64,000 bases of DNA from Synechococcus sp. KORDI-100 (GTDB taxonomy: Bacteria; Cyanobacteriota; Cyanobacteriia; PCC-6307; Cyanobiaceae). Made by a program: the position numbers and the translations under genes. Below the pieces are notes generated by a model that saw only the letters and a list, made by a program, of their open reading frames with translations, was not told where the DNA came from and made no database searches. The stretch is from assembly GCF_000737535.1 (NCBI RefSeq), contig NZ_CP006269.1:620001-684000 (forward strand), in the 5' to 3' direction. Each line of letters begins with the position of its first letter. Positions within the stretch are counted from its first letter, which is position 1. Positions 54,773 through 64,000 of this stretch are shown here, piece by piece.

Positions 54773-55912
54773 ATGCCTGCAGAGATGAAATCCAACGCTT
54801 CCGGTTCCGATCTCCGTCCCCATGAAGGGCGTCCCGGCGAGCGTGACAAAGCCCTGAATCTGGTGCTCGGTCAGATCGAGCGCAATTTCGGCAAGGGATC
54901 GATCATGCGTCTGGGTGATGCATCCCGCATGCGGGTTGAGACCATCTCCACCGGGGCTCTGACGCTGGATCTGGCCCTTGGTGGTGGTTACCCGAAGGGC
55001 AGGGTCGTCGAGATTTACGGCCCGGAAAGTTCCGGTAAAACCACGCTCACGCTGCATGCCATTGCGGAGGTGCAGAAACGAGGCGGTGTGGCTGCTTTCG
55101 TCGATGCTGAGCACGCTCTCGACCCCGTCTATGCCGCCTCGCTGGGTGTGGACGTTGAGAACCTGCTGGTCTCCCAGCCCGATACGGGTGAGATGGCCCT
55201 CGAAATTGTCGATCAGCTCGTCCGTTCGGCGGCTGTCGACATTGTTGTTGTCGACTCCGTGGCGGCTCTCACGCCCAGGGCGGAGATCGAGGGAGAGATG
55301 GGAGATCTGGCTGTCGGGAGCCAGGCGCGTCTGATGAGTCAGGCCATGCGCAAGATCACCGGCAACATCGGTAAATCGGGTTGCACGGTGATTTTCCTCA
55401 ATCAGCTGCGTTTGAAGATCGGCGTCACCTACGGCAACCCTGAAACCACCACCGGTGGAAACGCTTTGAAGTTCTATGCCTCGGTGAGACTTGATATCCG
55501 TCGCATTCAAACGCTGAAGCGCGGTACCGAGGAGTTCGGGATCCGGGCGAAGGTGAAGGTGGCCAAGAACAAGGTGGCGCCTCCGTTCCGGATTGCGGAG
55601 TTCGACATCCTGTTTGGTCGGGGCATCAGCACCGTTGGCTGTCTTCTGGATCTGGCGGAAGAGACGGGTGTGGTGATCCGCAAAGGCGCTTGGTACAGCT
55701 ACGAAGGCGACAACATCGGGCAGGGCCGGGACAACACGATCACGTGGCTGGAACAGAATCCTGAGATTGCCTCGACAGTGGAACAGCTTGTTCGTCAGAA
55801 GCTGACGGAAGGATCTGAAGTCACTTCAAACTCAATGCGGCCGCTCGCAGCTGCTGCTGCCCGCAGCACTGCCGAGAAGTCAGCGTCGATCAAGCCGGCC
55901 AAAGCGGCTTGA
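54773..55912 (+). CDS. recA: recombinase A
   Basis: 379 residues. Walker A GPESSGKT (83-90), Walker [16 protein letters not shown]-loop [20 protein letters not shown] and the C-terminal domain are all present. It promotes strand exchange and LexA self-cleavage. The C-terminal tail is basic and Ala-rich ([16 protein letters not shown]). A LexA-box-like palindrome lies just upstream; DUF1815 gene converges five bp after its stop. Met5 is an alternative start. Confidence 0.98.
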   Translation: MPAEMKSNASGSDLRPHEGRPGERDKALNLVLGQIERNFGKGSIMRLGDASRMRVETISTGALTLDLALGGGYPKGRVVEIYGPESSGKTTLTLHAIAEVQKRGGVAAFVDAEHALDPVYAASLGVDVENLLVSQPDTGEMALEIVDQLVRSAAVDIVVVDSVAALTPRAEIEGEMGDLAVGSQARLMSQAMRKITGNIGKSGCTVIFLNQLRLKIGVTYGNPETTTGGNALKFYASVRLDIRRIQTLKRGTEEFGIRAKVKVAKNKVAPPFRIAEFDILFGRGISTVGCLLDLAEETGVVIRKGAWYSYEGDNIGQGRDNTITWLEQNPEIASTVEQLVRQKLTEGSEVTSNSMRPLAAAAARSTAEKSASIKPAKAA

Positions 55913-55917
55913 CAGGT

Positions 55918-56283
55918 TCAGATCGTCCGGACGATCGCCATATCCGAGTGAGCTGATTGTGCTTGCTCGGATTTTTGGTTCTGGTGCAGCATCTGGGCAA
56001 TTCGTTGAAGCTCCTGGATCGCCTCGGCACCTTCGAGTTTCACAAGCTCGCGTCCATTTCTTGATTCGACCCAGCTGATGCCGAAGTCAGAGACCAGGAA
56101 CCGGACCATATGGGCGTCTCCGAGGTCTGCCACGAAGGAGGCTCCGTGTCCATCACGGCCATCCCCGCAGACATAACAGCTGGCGGAGATTCCCTTGCTC
56201 TGCAGGCCTTCGGCCAGGGCCTGGAGACTCATCACCAGATCCTGAACGACGGACCGATAGTGCTCGGCAAGGCGTGGAAACAT
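55918..56283 (-). CDS. DUF1815 family protein
   Basis: 121 residues matching the cyanobacterial DUF1815 family (MFPRLAEHYRSVVQDLVMSL, FLVSDFGISWVE). No known function; conserved in cyanobacteria. A perfect 16-bp palindrome (GATCGTCCGGACGATC, 55921-55936) falls at its 3' end and may serve as terminator for the converging recA. Confidence 0.8.
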   Translation of the reverse strand: MFPRLAEHYRSVVQDLVMSLQALAEGLQSKGISASCYVCGDGRDGHGASFVADLGDAHMVRFLVSDFGISWVESRNGRELVKLEGAEAIQELQRIAQMLHQNQKSEQAQSAHSDMAIVRTI

Positions 56284-56336
56284 GCCACTTCTACGGATAT
56301 TTCCAACGCTAAAGGTTTTCTACAGAATTGTGGCGC

Positions 56337-56582
56337 TCAGGGCGTGTCCGTCAGCGTCCACCAACCTGCGGCGGGTCCGATGAAGCGGACCGTGATCCAG
56401 AACACCACCAACAGGGCAATGCCAATCCAGGCCCCTCGCGTGGTGATGTCCACGAACTGTCTCGTCTGGTTTTGGCTCAGCGGCAGCCAGGGCACGACCC
56501 GAGGAGAATCATCTGTTTGCTTTGTCGGCTTCTGAAGCCGTGGTGGCAGTCCCTGGGCAGCTCGACGACGTGCTTCTCCCAT
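56337..56582 (-). CDS. DUF2839 family membrane protein
   Basis: 81 residues with the DUF2839 pattern: MGEARRRAAQGLPP start, PWLPLSQNQTRQFVDITTRG and a single membrane helix (AWIGIALLVVFWITVRFIGP). Conserved in cyanobacteria, function unknown. It lies 53 bp upstream of the DUF1815 gene on the same strand. Confidence 0.82.
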   Translation of the reverse strand: MGEARRRAAQGLPPRLQKPTKQTDDSPRVVPWLPLSQNQTRQFVDITTRGAWIGIALLVVFWITVRFIGPAAGWWTLTDTP

Positions 56583-56636
56583 GCGGTGGCCCGGCGTTGG
56601 GCGCCAAGCCTAAGGACGTCCGAGCCCTCTGACCTG

Positions 56637-58082
56637 TCAGTCCGGCAGAAGTCGATGCAGGGCGACCCAGGGTTGAAGACATTGCAGCACCTGTTCACCC
56701 CATCCACGACCGCGCACCCGTCCATCCAGGATCGCTAGACGACCGCCGTTCCGTCGCAGAGACGAGGTGGCTGCAGGGAGCAGGCTGAGAGCCTCCGGCA
56801 GCAGGAGGCTGCGGAACCAGTCCTGTCCGCGCTGCTTCAGCTGTTCCACCCGCGCCGAGGTCAAAGGGTTCTCGAGGCTTGCGATCGGCAACAGGGCAAT
56901 GATGATCTGCTCTGGTTGGGGGAGTTGGTTCTGGTGCTCCAGCCACCAGGTCCACCGGGCACTGATCACCCCATTCGGCTCGGGGGCGGTGGCCTCCTCG
57001 ACGACGCGGGTGCCGAATTCAGCCGCCAGTGAGCTGGTCAGGGGTCTTCGCAGGTTCTGATCATCGAGGAGCAGCACAGTCAGTCCTGAGCGCCCGAGGA
57101 TCAGGCGCCGGCTCTGTTCAAGCAGATGTTCCGCATAGATCTCAGTGTTGGGGAGCGGTTGACGTCTGGGGGCGAACACTGACAAGGATTCATCCAGATC
57201 CGGCTCCCGCAGACAGGCGCTGACGTCAGGATTGAAATCAGCCTCCTCGAGCTCCCTGTCGAGGGAACTGCTCTCACCACCGGTATTCAGCATCAGGGCG
57301 GGGCGGTCGCGCAGCAATCCCTGAAGCAACGCCAGTGGCTCCAGCGGTTCAAGACACCAGCTCCACTGGAGAAGTTTGTGGTCCAGTTCCGCCCAGCTGC
57401 CCCATTGCGTCGGGTCCGCTGCCAGCCATGCAGACCAGGGTTCAGGGCAGGGACCGATCAAGCGCAGCAGATCTCTGAGTGCCTGGGGCTCTCCACCGCT
57501 GAGGCGCATCTGAGCATCCACCCGCGGGGCCTCACTGAACAGTCGTCGGCCAATGCGGTCGTGCAACTGCATCAGGGCGCCATCAACCGCGGGGTGGGCG
57601 CGACGCAGATGTTCCCAGTCGCCGGTTTGGATGCGGATGGCCAGGCTGCGTCGCAGCTGATGGCTGAACTGCTCCACCTGTGGCAGGAGCAGTTGTCTGG
57701 TCCCCAGCTTGTTGTGGCGCCAGGCTCGCACGAGCTCTTCGGTGTTGAGCAGCCAGAGCCCCTCCTGCGTTGGCGGGGAGTCACCCTCCCAGCAGGGCAG
57801 GCGAAAGCCGAGCTCCCGGAGTCGAGGCAGTTCGACCTGCAGCAGTCGATGACGTTGCCTTTCGTTGAGCACCAGAACGGTGTCACGCACCTCCAGGCAA
57901 AGCGGAACCAGCAGACCAAGCCACCAGTGTTCCTGGTGGCTTGGGGCCAGATGGATCAGCGTTCGATCGCGACGGCGCAGGCTGCGCCCCACCAAACGAC
58001 TCAAGGTCAGATGGTGGGGCCAGTCGCAGGCCCCTTGTCGCAACAGCGACTTGAGTTGGAGGTGGGCCTGCGCTTCCAGCAT
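56637..58082 (-). CDS. degenerate DinG-like helicase-family protein
   Basis: 481 residues. The C-terminal RRNGGRLAILDGRVRGRGWG and a LGRSGLTVLLLDDQNLRRPL block resemble the end of DinG/XPD-type superfamily 2 helicases. The N-terminal ATP-binding region has TLIHLAPSHQEHW in place of a Walker A, with no GxGKT, and no DEAH box was seen. It is probably an inactive or repurposed helicase-fold protein. It is divergent from tyrA. No iron-sulfur cysteine set is present. Confidence 0.55.
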   Translation of the reverse strand: MLEAQAHLQLKSLLRQGACDWPHHLTLSRLVGRSLRRRDRTLIHLAPSHQEHWWLGLLVPLCLEVRDTVLVLNERQRHRLLQVELPRLRELGFRLPCWEGDSPPTQEGLWLLNTEELVRAWRHNKLGTRQLLLPQVEQFSHQLRRSLAIRIQTGDWEHLRRAHPAVDGALMQLHDRIGRRLFSEAPRVDAQMRLSGGEPQALRDLLRLIGPCPEPWSAWLAADPTQWGSWAELDHKLLQWSWCLEPLEPLALLQGLLRDRPALMLNTGGESSSLDRELEEADFNPDVSACLREPDLDESLSVFAPRRQPLPNTEIYAEHLLEQSRRLILGRSGLTVLLLDDQNLRRPLTSSLAAEFGTRVVEEATAPEPNGVISARWTWWLEHQNQLPQPEQIIIALLPIASLENPLTSARVEQLKQRGQDWFRSLLLPEALSLLPAATSSLRRNGGRLAILDGRVRGRGWGEQVLQCLQPWVALHRLLPD

Positions 58083-58164
58083 CGGGGCACCTTAAACACA
58101 GTTGTCGATGCAAACGGTGCATTGCAATCCATCGAGCAACATGACGGCAGCCGAGGGGACAGCC

Positions 58165-59037
58165 ATGGCGGCACAACAGAGGGTGGGGGTCGTCGGCCTT
58201 GGTCTGATCGGCGGTTCACTCGGACTGGATCTTCAGGCCAGAGGCTGCTGGGTTCAGGGTCTGGTGCACCGCTCCGAAACCGCCGAGCGGGCTATCGAAC
58301 GGGAGCTGGCGAGTGCCGTCAGCACTGACCCTGCCTGCCTCGCCAGCTGCGATCTGGTGATTCTGGCCCTGCCGATTCCTCTACTGCTCAAGCCAGACCC
58401 CGTTCTCGTTGATGCGTTGCCCAAGGAGGCTGTGGTCACCGATGTGGCCTCCGTGAAAGCACCTGTTCTGGCGGTCTGGCGTCGATGTCACCCCCGTTTC
58501 GTCGCCAGTCATCCCATGGCGGGGACGGAACAGTCGGGCGTTGAAGCCGGTCGACGGGATCTCTTCAGGGGGCGGCCATGGATCGCCACCCCAGATGAGT
58601 CAACGGATTCAGACGCTCTCGCGAGCGTGGAGGCACTGGCCTGCGGTCTCGGAAGTCTCTGGAAAACGGCTGCCGCCAGCCAGCATGATCAGGCGGTCGC
58701 CCTGATCTCCCATCTGCCCGTTCTGGTCAGTGCCGCGCTGCTCCGTGCCGTTGGGGATGAGCGCGATCCAGGCGTGCGTCAGTTGGCCATGGATCTGGCG
58801 TCCAGCGGTTTTGAGGACACCAGCCGTGTTGGTGGTGGCAATCCGGCCCTGGGAGTGGCGATGGCTTCCGGCAACACGGACGCTGTTCTGCGGGGGCTTG
58901 CCGCCTATCGCTGGAGCCTGGAACAGCTGGAGGAGGCTGTTCTCAATCAGAACTGGCAACAGCTCCGTCAGGAGCTGGAACGTACCCAGGCCTTGAGACC
59001 ATCGTTTTTGGGCGACCGATCGGTCAGGCCAACGTGA
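58165..59037 (+). CDS. tyrA: prephenate/arogenate dehydrogenase
   Basis: 290 residues from ATG 58165; ATG 58141 is the alternative. The NAD(P)-binding [16 protein letters not shown], the ILALPIPL and VASVKAP segments, and the catalytic [11 protein letters not shown] motif identify TyrA. It makes tyrosine precursors. Its end overlaps the convergent crtD-like gene by 14 bp. Confidence 0.93.
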   Translation: MAAQQRVGVVGLGLIGGSLGLDLQARGCWVQGLVHRSETAERAIERELASAVSTDPACLASCDLVILALPIPLLLKPDPVLVDALPKEAVVTDVASVKAPVLAVWRRCHPRFVASHPMAGTEQSGVEAGRRDLFRGRPWIATPDESTDSDALASVEALACGLGSLWKTAAASQHDQAVALISHLPVLVSAALLRAVGDERDPGVRQLAMDLASSGFEDTSRVGGGNPALGVAMASGNTDAVLRGLAAYRWSLEQLEEAVLNQNWQQLRQELERTQALRPSFLGDRSVRPT

Positions 59038-60532
59038 AGGGCGCGCCGCGCTTCGCCATCAGCTGACGACAGGCATTCAGGGCTGAAAGTGTCACTCCCG
59101 CTGTCCCCTCTCCGGGATGGAGGCTGTCCCCGCAGAGCCAGAGCCCGTCCATGGGTGTCCGTCCTGCCAACCCGAAGGGTCCGAAATGATTGGGATGTTG
59201 GCCAAGTCCGCCAACGATGCCCTGGGGCCGACCGGTCCAGCCTGCAAAGCCTCGAGGAGTCGCGAGTTCGCCATGCAGCCATGCGGACGGATCAAGGCCG
59301 AGCCACTGGTTCAGCTGCGAGCGAATCGTCTCCAGCATCGTTCCTTTGCGTCGCTGATAGGCCTCTTCCTCCAGCTGGCACCAATCCGAGGTTGGTGTGA
59401 ACACGCTGGCGATCAAGGTGGCCTGGCCGAGGGGGGCACGCCCATCGCCATCGCGACTGACGGAGACGAACAGGGGCCCTGGATCATCACAGCTTCGCTG
59501 TAGATGGCCTGGACAGTCATTCGGCAGGGCATCTCGTTTCACGACGCCGTAAAACACCAGTGCACCGCTTGGTTTTGGTAACTGGTCCAGTCGTCGGCGG
59601 TATCCCGCTGGCAGGTCTTCGGGCATCAGCGCTGCCAGACACTGCGGCGGCAGGCTGCTGATCACGTCCTCAGCCTCCAGTTGTTGTGTCCCTCCAGGGC
59701 TGTCGACCGTCAGCCTCCAGCCTTTTGGGCATCGGTGGATGGCCATCACGCGATGACGCAGCGCCAGGTGGCCGTTGTGTCGTTGCATTGCAGCGACGAG
59801 TCGGTCGCTCAGGATCTGCATGGAGCCATGCAGGTGCCAGAGGCCAAGGGGTGCTTGAGCCATCTGCAGCACGGTGGCGCCGTAGAGCGCTGCTGTGCGG
59901 TGGGCCGGTTCCTGGGAATAGAGCTTCAGCTGCAGATCAAGAAAGTGGCGCAGCCGTTGGTCACCGGCGCAGCCACAAAGGTTCTGGAGGTCGGCCATGG
60001 TCAGCCCCGTCAGGAGGCCTGAGGCAACGGTTCCCGCGCGAAGGGCACCGAGGAGCTGTTGCAGGTCCCATCCATTGCGAGGCGTGACGATCGGATCGCG
60101 CGCTGCAAAGGCCCAGTTGCTCTGGTGGATGGTGAGGCAGGCCTTCCAGAACCGCTCACTTCCAGGGAACTGACGCTCGCGTTCAAGGGCCCATTGCTCA
60201 GGGTCGTGCCACAGGCGGATCGGTTCCGAGCCATCAGCAAGATCCACCTCGCAACCTGGATCAAGGATCTCGGCCTCCGGGATCTGGATGCCCAGATGAC
60301 GGAAGACCCGTTCATGGCTGCCTCCAGGCTCCAGGCCTGCCACTTGGGTCGCTCCGACATCAAAGATCCACGGTCCGCGCCGAAAGGTGCCAGCACATCC
60401 ACCCGGCTGATGGTGGGCTTCCAGCAGGGTGACGGGAACACCCTGCCTGGCGAGCAGCGCAGCTGCGGTCAGACCGGCAATACCACCGCCGATCACAATC
60501 ACACCGGGTTGACTCAAGCGCTTCGCAATCAC
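59024..60532 (-). CDS. CrtD-like FAD-dependent carotenoid desaturase/isomerase
   Basis: 502 residues from GTG 60532; the frame is open further without similarity. An N-terminal FAD-binding [20 protein letters not shown] and GGCAGTF loop, and a C-terminal [20 protein letters not shown] motif place it with the CrtI/CrtH/CrtD oxidoreductases. It best resembles the C-3',4' desaturase-like CrtD group, but substrate cannot be fixed from sequence alone. It converges with tyrA and is divergent from fructosamine kinase. Confidence 0.82.
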   Translation of the reverse strand: MIAKRLSQPGVIVIGGGIAGLTAAALLARQGVPVTLLEAHHQPGGCAGTFRRGPWIFDVGATQVAGLEPGGSHERVFRHLGIQIPEAEILDPGCEVDLADGSEPIRLWHDPEQWALERERQFPGSERFWKACLTIHQSNWAFAARDPIVTPRNGWDLQQLLGALRAGTVASGLLTGLTMADLQNLCGCAGDQRLRHFLDLQLKLYSQEPAHRTAALYGATVLQMAQAPLGLWHLHGSMQILSDRLVAAMQRHNGHLALRHRVMAIHRCPKGWRLTVDSPGGTQQLEAEDVISSLPPQCLAALMPEDLPAGYRRRLDQLPKPSGALVFYGVVKRDALPNDCPGHLQRSCDDPGPLFVSVSRDGDGRAPLGQATLIASVFTPTSDWCQLEEEAYQRRKGTMLETIRSQLNQWLGLDPSAWLHGELATPRGFAGWTGRPQGIVGGLGQHPNHFGPFGLAGRTPMDGLWLCGDSLHPGEGTAGVTLSALNACRQLMAKRGAPFTLA

Positions 60533-60567
60533 CGCGGCATGCTGGCAACAGCCGGGGCTCTCTGCGG

Positions 60568-61461
60568 ATGGATTCAAGCCTGAGAGAGGCCCTGGTGGCT
60601 CCCAACGGTCTCCTCGCCGGCGAAACCCTGGAGTCGGTGCACCCCGTGAGTGGTGGCTGCATTCATCGGGCCTGGCGTTTGACCCTGGGTGGTGGACGCA
60701 TCGTGTTCGCCAAGAGCGGACCGCCACAGGCGATGGATCTGTTCGAGGTCGAGGCGGATGCTCTCGACGCCTTGCATGACCATGCCCCTCGGGAGTTGCT
60801 GGTGGTTCCCCGCCCTCTCGGCATTAGCCGGATGGCGGTTCACGCCGTTCTGCTCTTGCCTTGGCTGCAGTTGAGCGCGATGGATCAGACGGCCCTCGGT
60901 CGTGGCTTGGCCTTGCTTCATCAGAGCTCGTCATTGGCTGCCGATTCCCGCGGTTACGGCTGGCATCGAGACGGTTACATCGGGTCTGGCCCCCAGCCAG
61001 GGGGATGGCGTGATCGATGGGGCGATGCCTTCATCGAGCTGCGATTGCTCCCGCAGCTGAAGCTTGGATGCTCATGGGGCCTGAAGCTGGAGGATTGTCA
61101 GGCGTTTCTTGAGGCGCTCGCCACCCATCTGAATCGTCTTTCGATCACTCCATCACTGGTTCATGGGGATCTCTGGGGTGGCAATGCAGGTGCTCTTTCG
61201 GACGGCCGTGGCACCCTATTCGATCCAGCCGCATGGTGGGCTCACCACGAAGTGGATCTGGCGATGACACGCCTTTTCGGAGGTTTCTCCAGGGACTTTT
61301 ACCGGGCCTACAACGCAGTGATGACGGCCGAACCGGGGTCACAAGATCGCATCGAGATTTACAACTTCTATCACCTGCTCAATCACGCCAACCTTTTTGG
61401 CGGCGGCTACATCGACCAATCGAAGGCTTGTCTCAGAAGCCTTGTCAGGCGGCTGATGTGA
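60568..61461 (+). CDS. fructosamine kinase family protein
   Basis: 297 residues of the fructosamine/ketosamine-3-kinase family. N-terminal [16 protein letters not shown], catalytic loop [15 protein letters not shown] and the metal-binding [17 protein letters not shown] (DP in place of kinase DFG) are present. It phosphorylates glycated amines so they can be released, a protein-repair role. It converges with the CAAD gene. Confidence 0.92.
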   Translation: MDSSLREALVAPNGLLAGETLESVHPVSGGCIHRAWRLTLGGGRIVFAKSGPPQAMDLFEVEADALDALHDHAPRELLVVPRPLGISRMAVHAVLLLPWLQLSAMDQTALGRGLALLHQSSSLAADSRGYGWHRDGYIGSGPQPGGWRDRWGDAFIELRLLPQLKLGCSWGLKLEDCQAFLEALATHLNRLSITPSLVHGDLWGGNAGALSDGRGTLFDPAAWWAHHEVDLAMTRLFGGFSRDFYRAYNAVMTAEPGSQDRIEIYNFYHLLNHANLFGGGYIDQSKACLRSLVRRLM

Positions 61462-61470
61462 TCATTGAAG

Positions 61471-61863
61471 TCAACCGAGATACTCCTGACGCAGGGTTTG
61501 GACCTTTTTGATCAGGGCATTGCGTTTGTCGCTGGTGGTGAGGTTTTTCCAGCTCCATTGACCGACAACGACAACCCCCAGAAGTTCCAGCAGACCAGGA
61601 ACCACCGGCAGAAGATTGATGGTGTCGAGAATGCCCTTGATCAGGATCTGGGCAACGATGACGGCCGCGAAGATGCCGACGATCTTTCCAATCCGCCCCA
61701 TCTGATTCCAATCCACCTGGTCCAGGGTCTCGTTCACTTTTCCGAGCACATCGCTGTATCGCTCTGCGAACGATGTGCCCGCCTCAGGGGCCCCAGTTCC
61801 GCTGTCGACTGCCGAAACCTGAGTTTCAGCGGCATCCTTCACTTCAGTGGTGGCTTCACTCAT
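61471..61863 (-). CDS. CAAD-domain membrane protein
   Basis: 130 residues with a soluble acidic N-terminus and the CAAD domain: amphipathic helices around two membrane segments (IGKIVGIFAAVIVAQILIKG, VVPGLLELLGVVVVGQWSW) and NLTTSDKRNALIKKVQTLR. CAAD proteins lie in thylakoids; the domain also anchors some aminoacyl-tRNA synthetases in cyanobacteria. This is the stand-alone form. Confidence 0.85.
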   Translation of the reverse strand: MSEATTEVKDAAETQVSAVDSGTGAPEAGTSFAERYSDVLGKVNETLDQVDWNQMGRIGKIVGIFAAVIVAQILIKGILDTINLLPVVPGLLELLGVVVVGQWSWKNLTTSDKRNALIKKVQTLRQEYLG

Positions 61864-61909
61864 GGGGTCGAGGGGCTCACTTGCACGGTTTGCAGAGCGT
61901 ATCGGCGAG

Positions 61910-62371
61910 ATGCCGTTTGTGCCATCGCTGCTGTGCCTGGATCATCAATGCCTCACGCTTCTTGATCACACCTTCGGAGCCAGATCCCCGGATGAAGGAT
62001 GCGCGCTGTTGCTGGGCCCCGTCCCGATGCAATCGCGTTGGTTGGTGAACACGGTCTGGCCCTGCTGCAACGTGTGGTGGCCGCCCGCGGAACGGACGTC
62101 ATGCTTCGCCGTGAATCCGATGGAGCAGCTGGCGGCTCAGCGCTGGGGCCGTGGCAGAGGCCTGCAAGTGCTTGCCGTGGCCCATTCCCATCCGGCAGCA
62201 GCGGCGATTCCATCGGACAAAGACCGACGACTTGGGCTCTCCGATGGACTGATGCTGATCACGGATCGCGATGGCTCCCCACTCGCCTGGTGGCTGGATG
62301 GGGAGCGTCGGGTGACCTCGATTCCCGTGGAGGTCTGGGACACTCGTCAATGCCAGGAGGCCTGCTCGTGA
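61910..62371 (+). CDS. JAMM/M67-family metallopeptidase
   Basis: 153 residues from ATG 61910; earlier in-frame starts would overlap the divergent CAAD gene. The JAMM zinc signature is complete: Glu in DEGCALLLG, then H-x-H-x7-S-x2-D in HSHPAAAAIPSDKD. Bacterial JAMM proteins of this type cleave sulfur-carrier-protein adducts (Mec/CysO pathway) or ubiquitin-like proteins. Its stop overlaps the GTG of moeB (GTGA), so the pair is translationally coupled. Confidence 0.88.
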   Translation: MPFVPSLLCLDHQCLTLLDHTFGARSPDEGCALLLGPVPMQSRWLVNTVWPCCNVWWPPAERTSCFAVNPMEQLAAQRWGRGRGLQVLAVAHSHPAAAAIPSDKDRRLGLSDGLMLITDRDGSPLAWWLDGERRVTSIPVEVWDTRQCQEACS

Positions 62372-63516
62372 TCACGCCCCCGAGTGCTGGCAACGATCTG
62401 TCTCCCGATGAACGGGAGCGCTACTCCCGTCATCTGATGCTTCCCGAGGTGGGAGCCGACGGTCAGAAACGGCTTCGAGACGCCTCCGTTCTGTGCGTTG
62501 GCTGTGGAGGACTCGGCTCGCCACTGCTGCTTTATCTCGCTGCTGCCGGTGTTGGTCGGATCGGCATCGTGGACGGTGATGTTGTGGAGCTCTCCAACCT
62601 TCAGCGACAGGTGATTCATGGGGAACGCTGGTTGGGCCGCTCCAAGGCCCAATCCGCTGCCAGCCGGCTTGCAGATCTCAATCCCGATTGCAGCGTTGAC
62701 GTCCATGAGCTGATGCTCTCGGTTGACAACGCCCTGGATCTGATCGCTCCCTACGACCTTGTCTGCGACGGAACCGACAACTTCCCGACCCGCTTCCTGG
62801 TGAACGACGCCTGTGTGCTGCTCGGCAAGCCCCTGATCTATGGCTCGGTGCAGCGGTTTCACGGTCAGGTCAGTGTGTTCAATCGAACGGTTGACAGTCC
62901 CAACTACAGAGATCTGCTGGCGGAGCCCCCGCCGCCTGGGGAGGTTCCCTCCTGCGCTGAGGCTGGTGTGATGGGCGTGATGCCAGGGCTGATCGGTTTG
63001 ATCCAGGCCAGCGAGGCCATCAAGCTGATCACGGGGATCGGACGCTGCCTCGATGGTCGCCTGCTCGTTGTGGATGCTCTGTCGATGCGTTTCCGCGAGT
63101 TGACTCTGACGGTGGATCAAGACCGTCCGCCGATCGAGAACCTGATTGACTACCGCCAGTTCTGCCGCCCGGAGTCGTCTGCGATGGACAGCATCAGTGT
63201 CAGCGATCTCAATGCGTTGCTGGAGGCCGGCTCTGATGATGTGGTCCTCATCGATGTGCGGAACCCTTCGGAAGCAGCGGTGGCGTCGATTGCTGGAAGC
63301 CATCTCATTCCCCTGTCGTCCATCGAAAACGGAGATTCGCTCGATCAGGTGCGATCGCTGGCGCAGGGGAAGCGTCTCTATGTGCACTGCAAGCTCGGTG
63401 GGCGCTCGGCACGCGCAGTCCAGATCCTGGGGGACCAGGGCGTTGCGGCCGTCAACGTCGATGGAGGCATCGATGCCTGGGCACAGCTCATCGATCCCTC
63501 GATGGCCCGCTACTGA
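62368..63516 (+). CDS. moeB: MoeB/ThiF-type adenylyltransferase with C-terminal rhodanese
   Basis: 382 residues. GTG 62368 is chosen because AGGAGG lies seven bases upstream and the GTGA overlap with the JAMM stop is typical; an in-frame ATG 18 bp earlier is possible. The N-terminal E1-like domain has VLCVGCGGLGSPLLLYLAAA and NLQRQVIHG. The C-terminal rhodanese domain (about 285-380) has an active-site loop VHCKLGGRSARA with catalytic Cys. It activates and thiolates the C-terminal Gly of sulfur-carrier proteins (MoaD/ThiS-like). The MoeB-rhodanese fusion is common in cyanobacteria. Confidence 0.93.
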   Translation: MITPPSAGNDLSPDERERYSRHLMLPEVGADGQKRLRDASVLCVGCGGLGSPLLLYLAAAGVGRIGIVDGDVVELSNLQRQVIHGERWLGRSKAQSAASRLADLNPDCSVDVHELMLSVDNALDLIAPYDLVCDGTDNFPTRFLVNDACVLLGKPLIYGSVQRFHGQVSVFNRTVDSPNYRDLLAEPPPPGEVPSCAEAGVMGVMPGLIGLIQASEAIKLITGIGRCLDGRLLVVDALSMRFRELTLTVDQDRPPIENLIDYRQFCRPESSAMDSISVSDLNALLEAGSDDVVLIDVRNPSEAAVASIAGSHLIPLSSIENGDSLDQVRSLAQGKRLYVHCKLGGRSARAVQILGDQGVAAVNVDGGIDAWAQLIDPSMARY

Positions 63517-63522
63517 CAGAGG

Positions 63523-64000
63523 TCAGTAGTCCACGCCGCGTTTGAGATCGACGCCCTGTTCGGCGTAATGCTTGTGGCACACCATCTCGGAGTGAATGCT
63601 GGCGAGGTCGAAGTAAGCGGGCGGCGTCTTGCACCGACCGGTGATGATCACCTCCGTTTCCAATGGTTTTCGTAGAAGGGTCTGAACAATCGGTTCCACC
63701 GGCAGCAGCTCAAGATCCACGGTCGGGTTGAGTTCATCAAGAATCACTGTTTTGTAAAGACCGCTGGAGATGGCAGCCCGAGCGATCTCCCAGGCTCGTT
63801 CCGCCTCCACGTAATCGATCGGTTCCTGCTGGCCGCGCCAGACGATGGCGTCCCGCCCGGAGCGCAGGTGATCCACCAGGTGCGGATAACTTTCCCGAAG
63901 AGCAGCGATGGCCGCGTCCTCGGTGTAGCCCGTTCCTCCTTTCAGCCACTGCAGGATTAGCACTCTGTGGCTTTTGTCCTGGCTGATGCCTCGCCCGATG
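63523..64000 (-). CDS. cobO: cob(I)alamin adenosyltransferase CobO/BtuR, 5' end beyond window
   Basis: The C-terminal 159 codons or so; the frame is open to the right edge, so the N-terminal P-loop is missing. Diagnostic segments are VLILQWLKGGTGYTEDAAI, YKTVILDELNPTVDLELLPV and EVIITGRCKTPPAYFDLASI. It adds the adenosyl group to cobalt in corrin rings. It converges with moeB, six bp apart. It may act in the same pathway as the CbiG-CobJ gene at the left. Confidence 0.92.
   Translation of the reverse strand, partial: IGRGISQDKSHRVLILQWLKGGTGYTEDAAIAALRESYPHLVDHLRSGRDAIVWRGQQEPIDYVEAERAWEIARAAISSGLYKTVILDELNPTVDLELLPVEPIVQTLLRKPLETEVIITGRCKTPPAYFDLASIHSEMVCHKHYAEQGVDLKRGVDY

Noticed and set aside
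62347-63387. 346-codon minus-strand frame
   Set aside because: Antisense to moeB and its coupled upstream gene; no recognisable protein.
1-64000. CRISPR arrays, insertion sequences, prophage genes, rRNA genes
   Set aside because: No regularly spaced repeats, transposase motifs, integrases, terminal inverted repeats or rRNA segments were recognised on either strand.

Overview
The window is a piece of a marine unicellular cyanobacterial chromosome, almost certainly a marine Synechococcus (picocyanobacterial lineage). The evidence is psaA/psaB and psaI/psaL of photosystem I, an IsiA-type chlorophyll antenna, a phycobilisome linker, NdhN, LdpA, Ycf45, CAAD and DUF1815/DUF2839/DUF3598 proteins. 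The short 38-residue PsaI and the large S10/spc/alpha ribosomal cluster fit the same lineage. Base composition is uneven. About the first 11 kb is visibly AT-richer than the rest and carries accessory genes; the remainder is GC-rich core genome.

Layout. (1) 1-11 kb is an iron-stress and PSI-antenna island. It holds an alpha/beta hydrolase cut by the left edge, small unknowns, isiA, a 2Fe-2S ferredoxin, a small HTH gene with a likely frameshift, a membrane-anchored rod linker (CpcL type), a ferritin behind twin Fur-box-like repeats, the Fe(III)-binding protein IdiA/FutA, a PiuC-like dioxygenase, an SLH/OprB porin and a Crp-family regulator. Several very small ORFs lie between them. (2) 11-14.5 kb has a CbiG-CobJ fusion for cobalamin synthesis and a secreted Ser/Glu-rich protein. 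(3) 14.8-19.5 kb is psaA-psaB with a terminator. (4) 19.7-31.6 kb is mixed: an RTX-like gene broken by one stop codon, DUF3598, a sulfotransferase-like gene coupled to an RND pump, psaI-psaL, a HEAT-like protein, a GT2 glycosyltransferase, an NlpC/P60 peptidase, a class-A-beta-lactamase-like hydrolase and a K+ channel. (5) 31.8-33.7 kb has tRNA-Ser(GCU), alr and an HNH endonuclease. (6) 33.7-50.3 kb is one long leftward run: L3-L4-L23-L2-S19-L22-S3-L16-L29-S17-L14-L24-L5-S8-L6-L18-S5-L15-secY-adk-L36-S13-S11-rpoA-L17-truA-L13-S9-L31-prfA. (7) 50.6-64 kb has ndhN-ldpA-ycf45, tRNA-Gln(UUG), a HAD hydrolase, recA with a LexA-box-like palindrome, DUF1815, DUF2839, a degenerate helicase-like protein, tyrA, a CrtD-like desaturase, fructosamine kinase, CAAD, a JAMM peptidase coupled to MoeB-rhodanese, and cobO/btuR cut by the right edge.

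How it works together. Regions 1, 3 and 4 concentrate PSI functions: core subunits (PsaA, B, I, L), a chlorophyll antenna (IsiA), a candidate membrane-anchored phycobilisome linker (CpcL) and a ferredoxin. These sit beside iron uptake, storage and regulation. The most interesting hypothesis is that the left 11 kb is a cassette that remodels the PSI antenna under iron limitation. The rest is housekeeping, with a few odd couplings and small or broken genes listed under findings.
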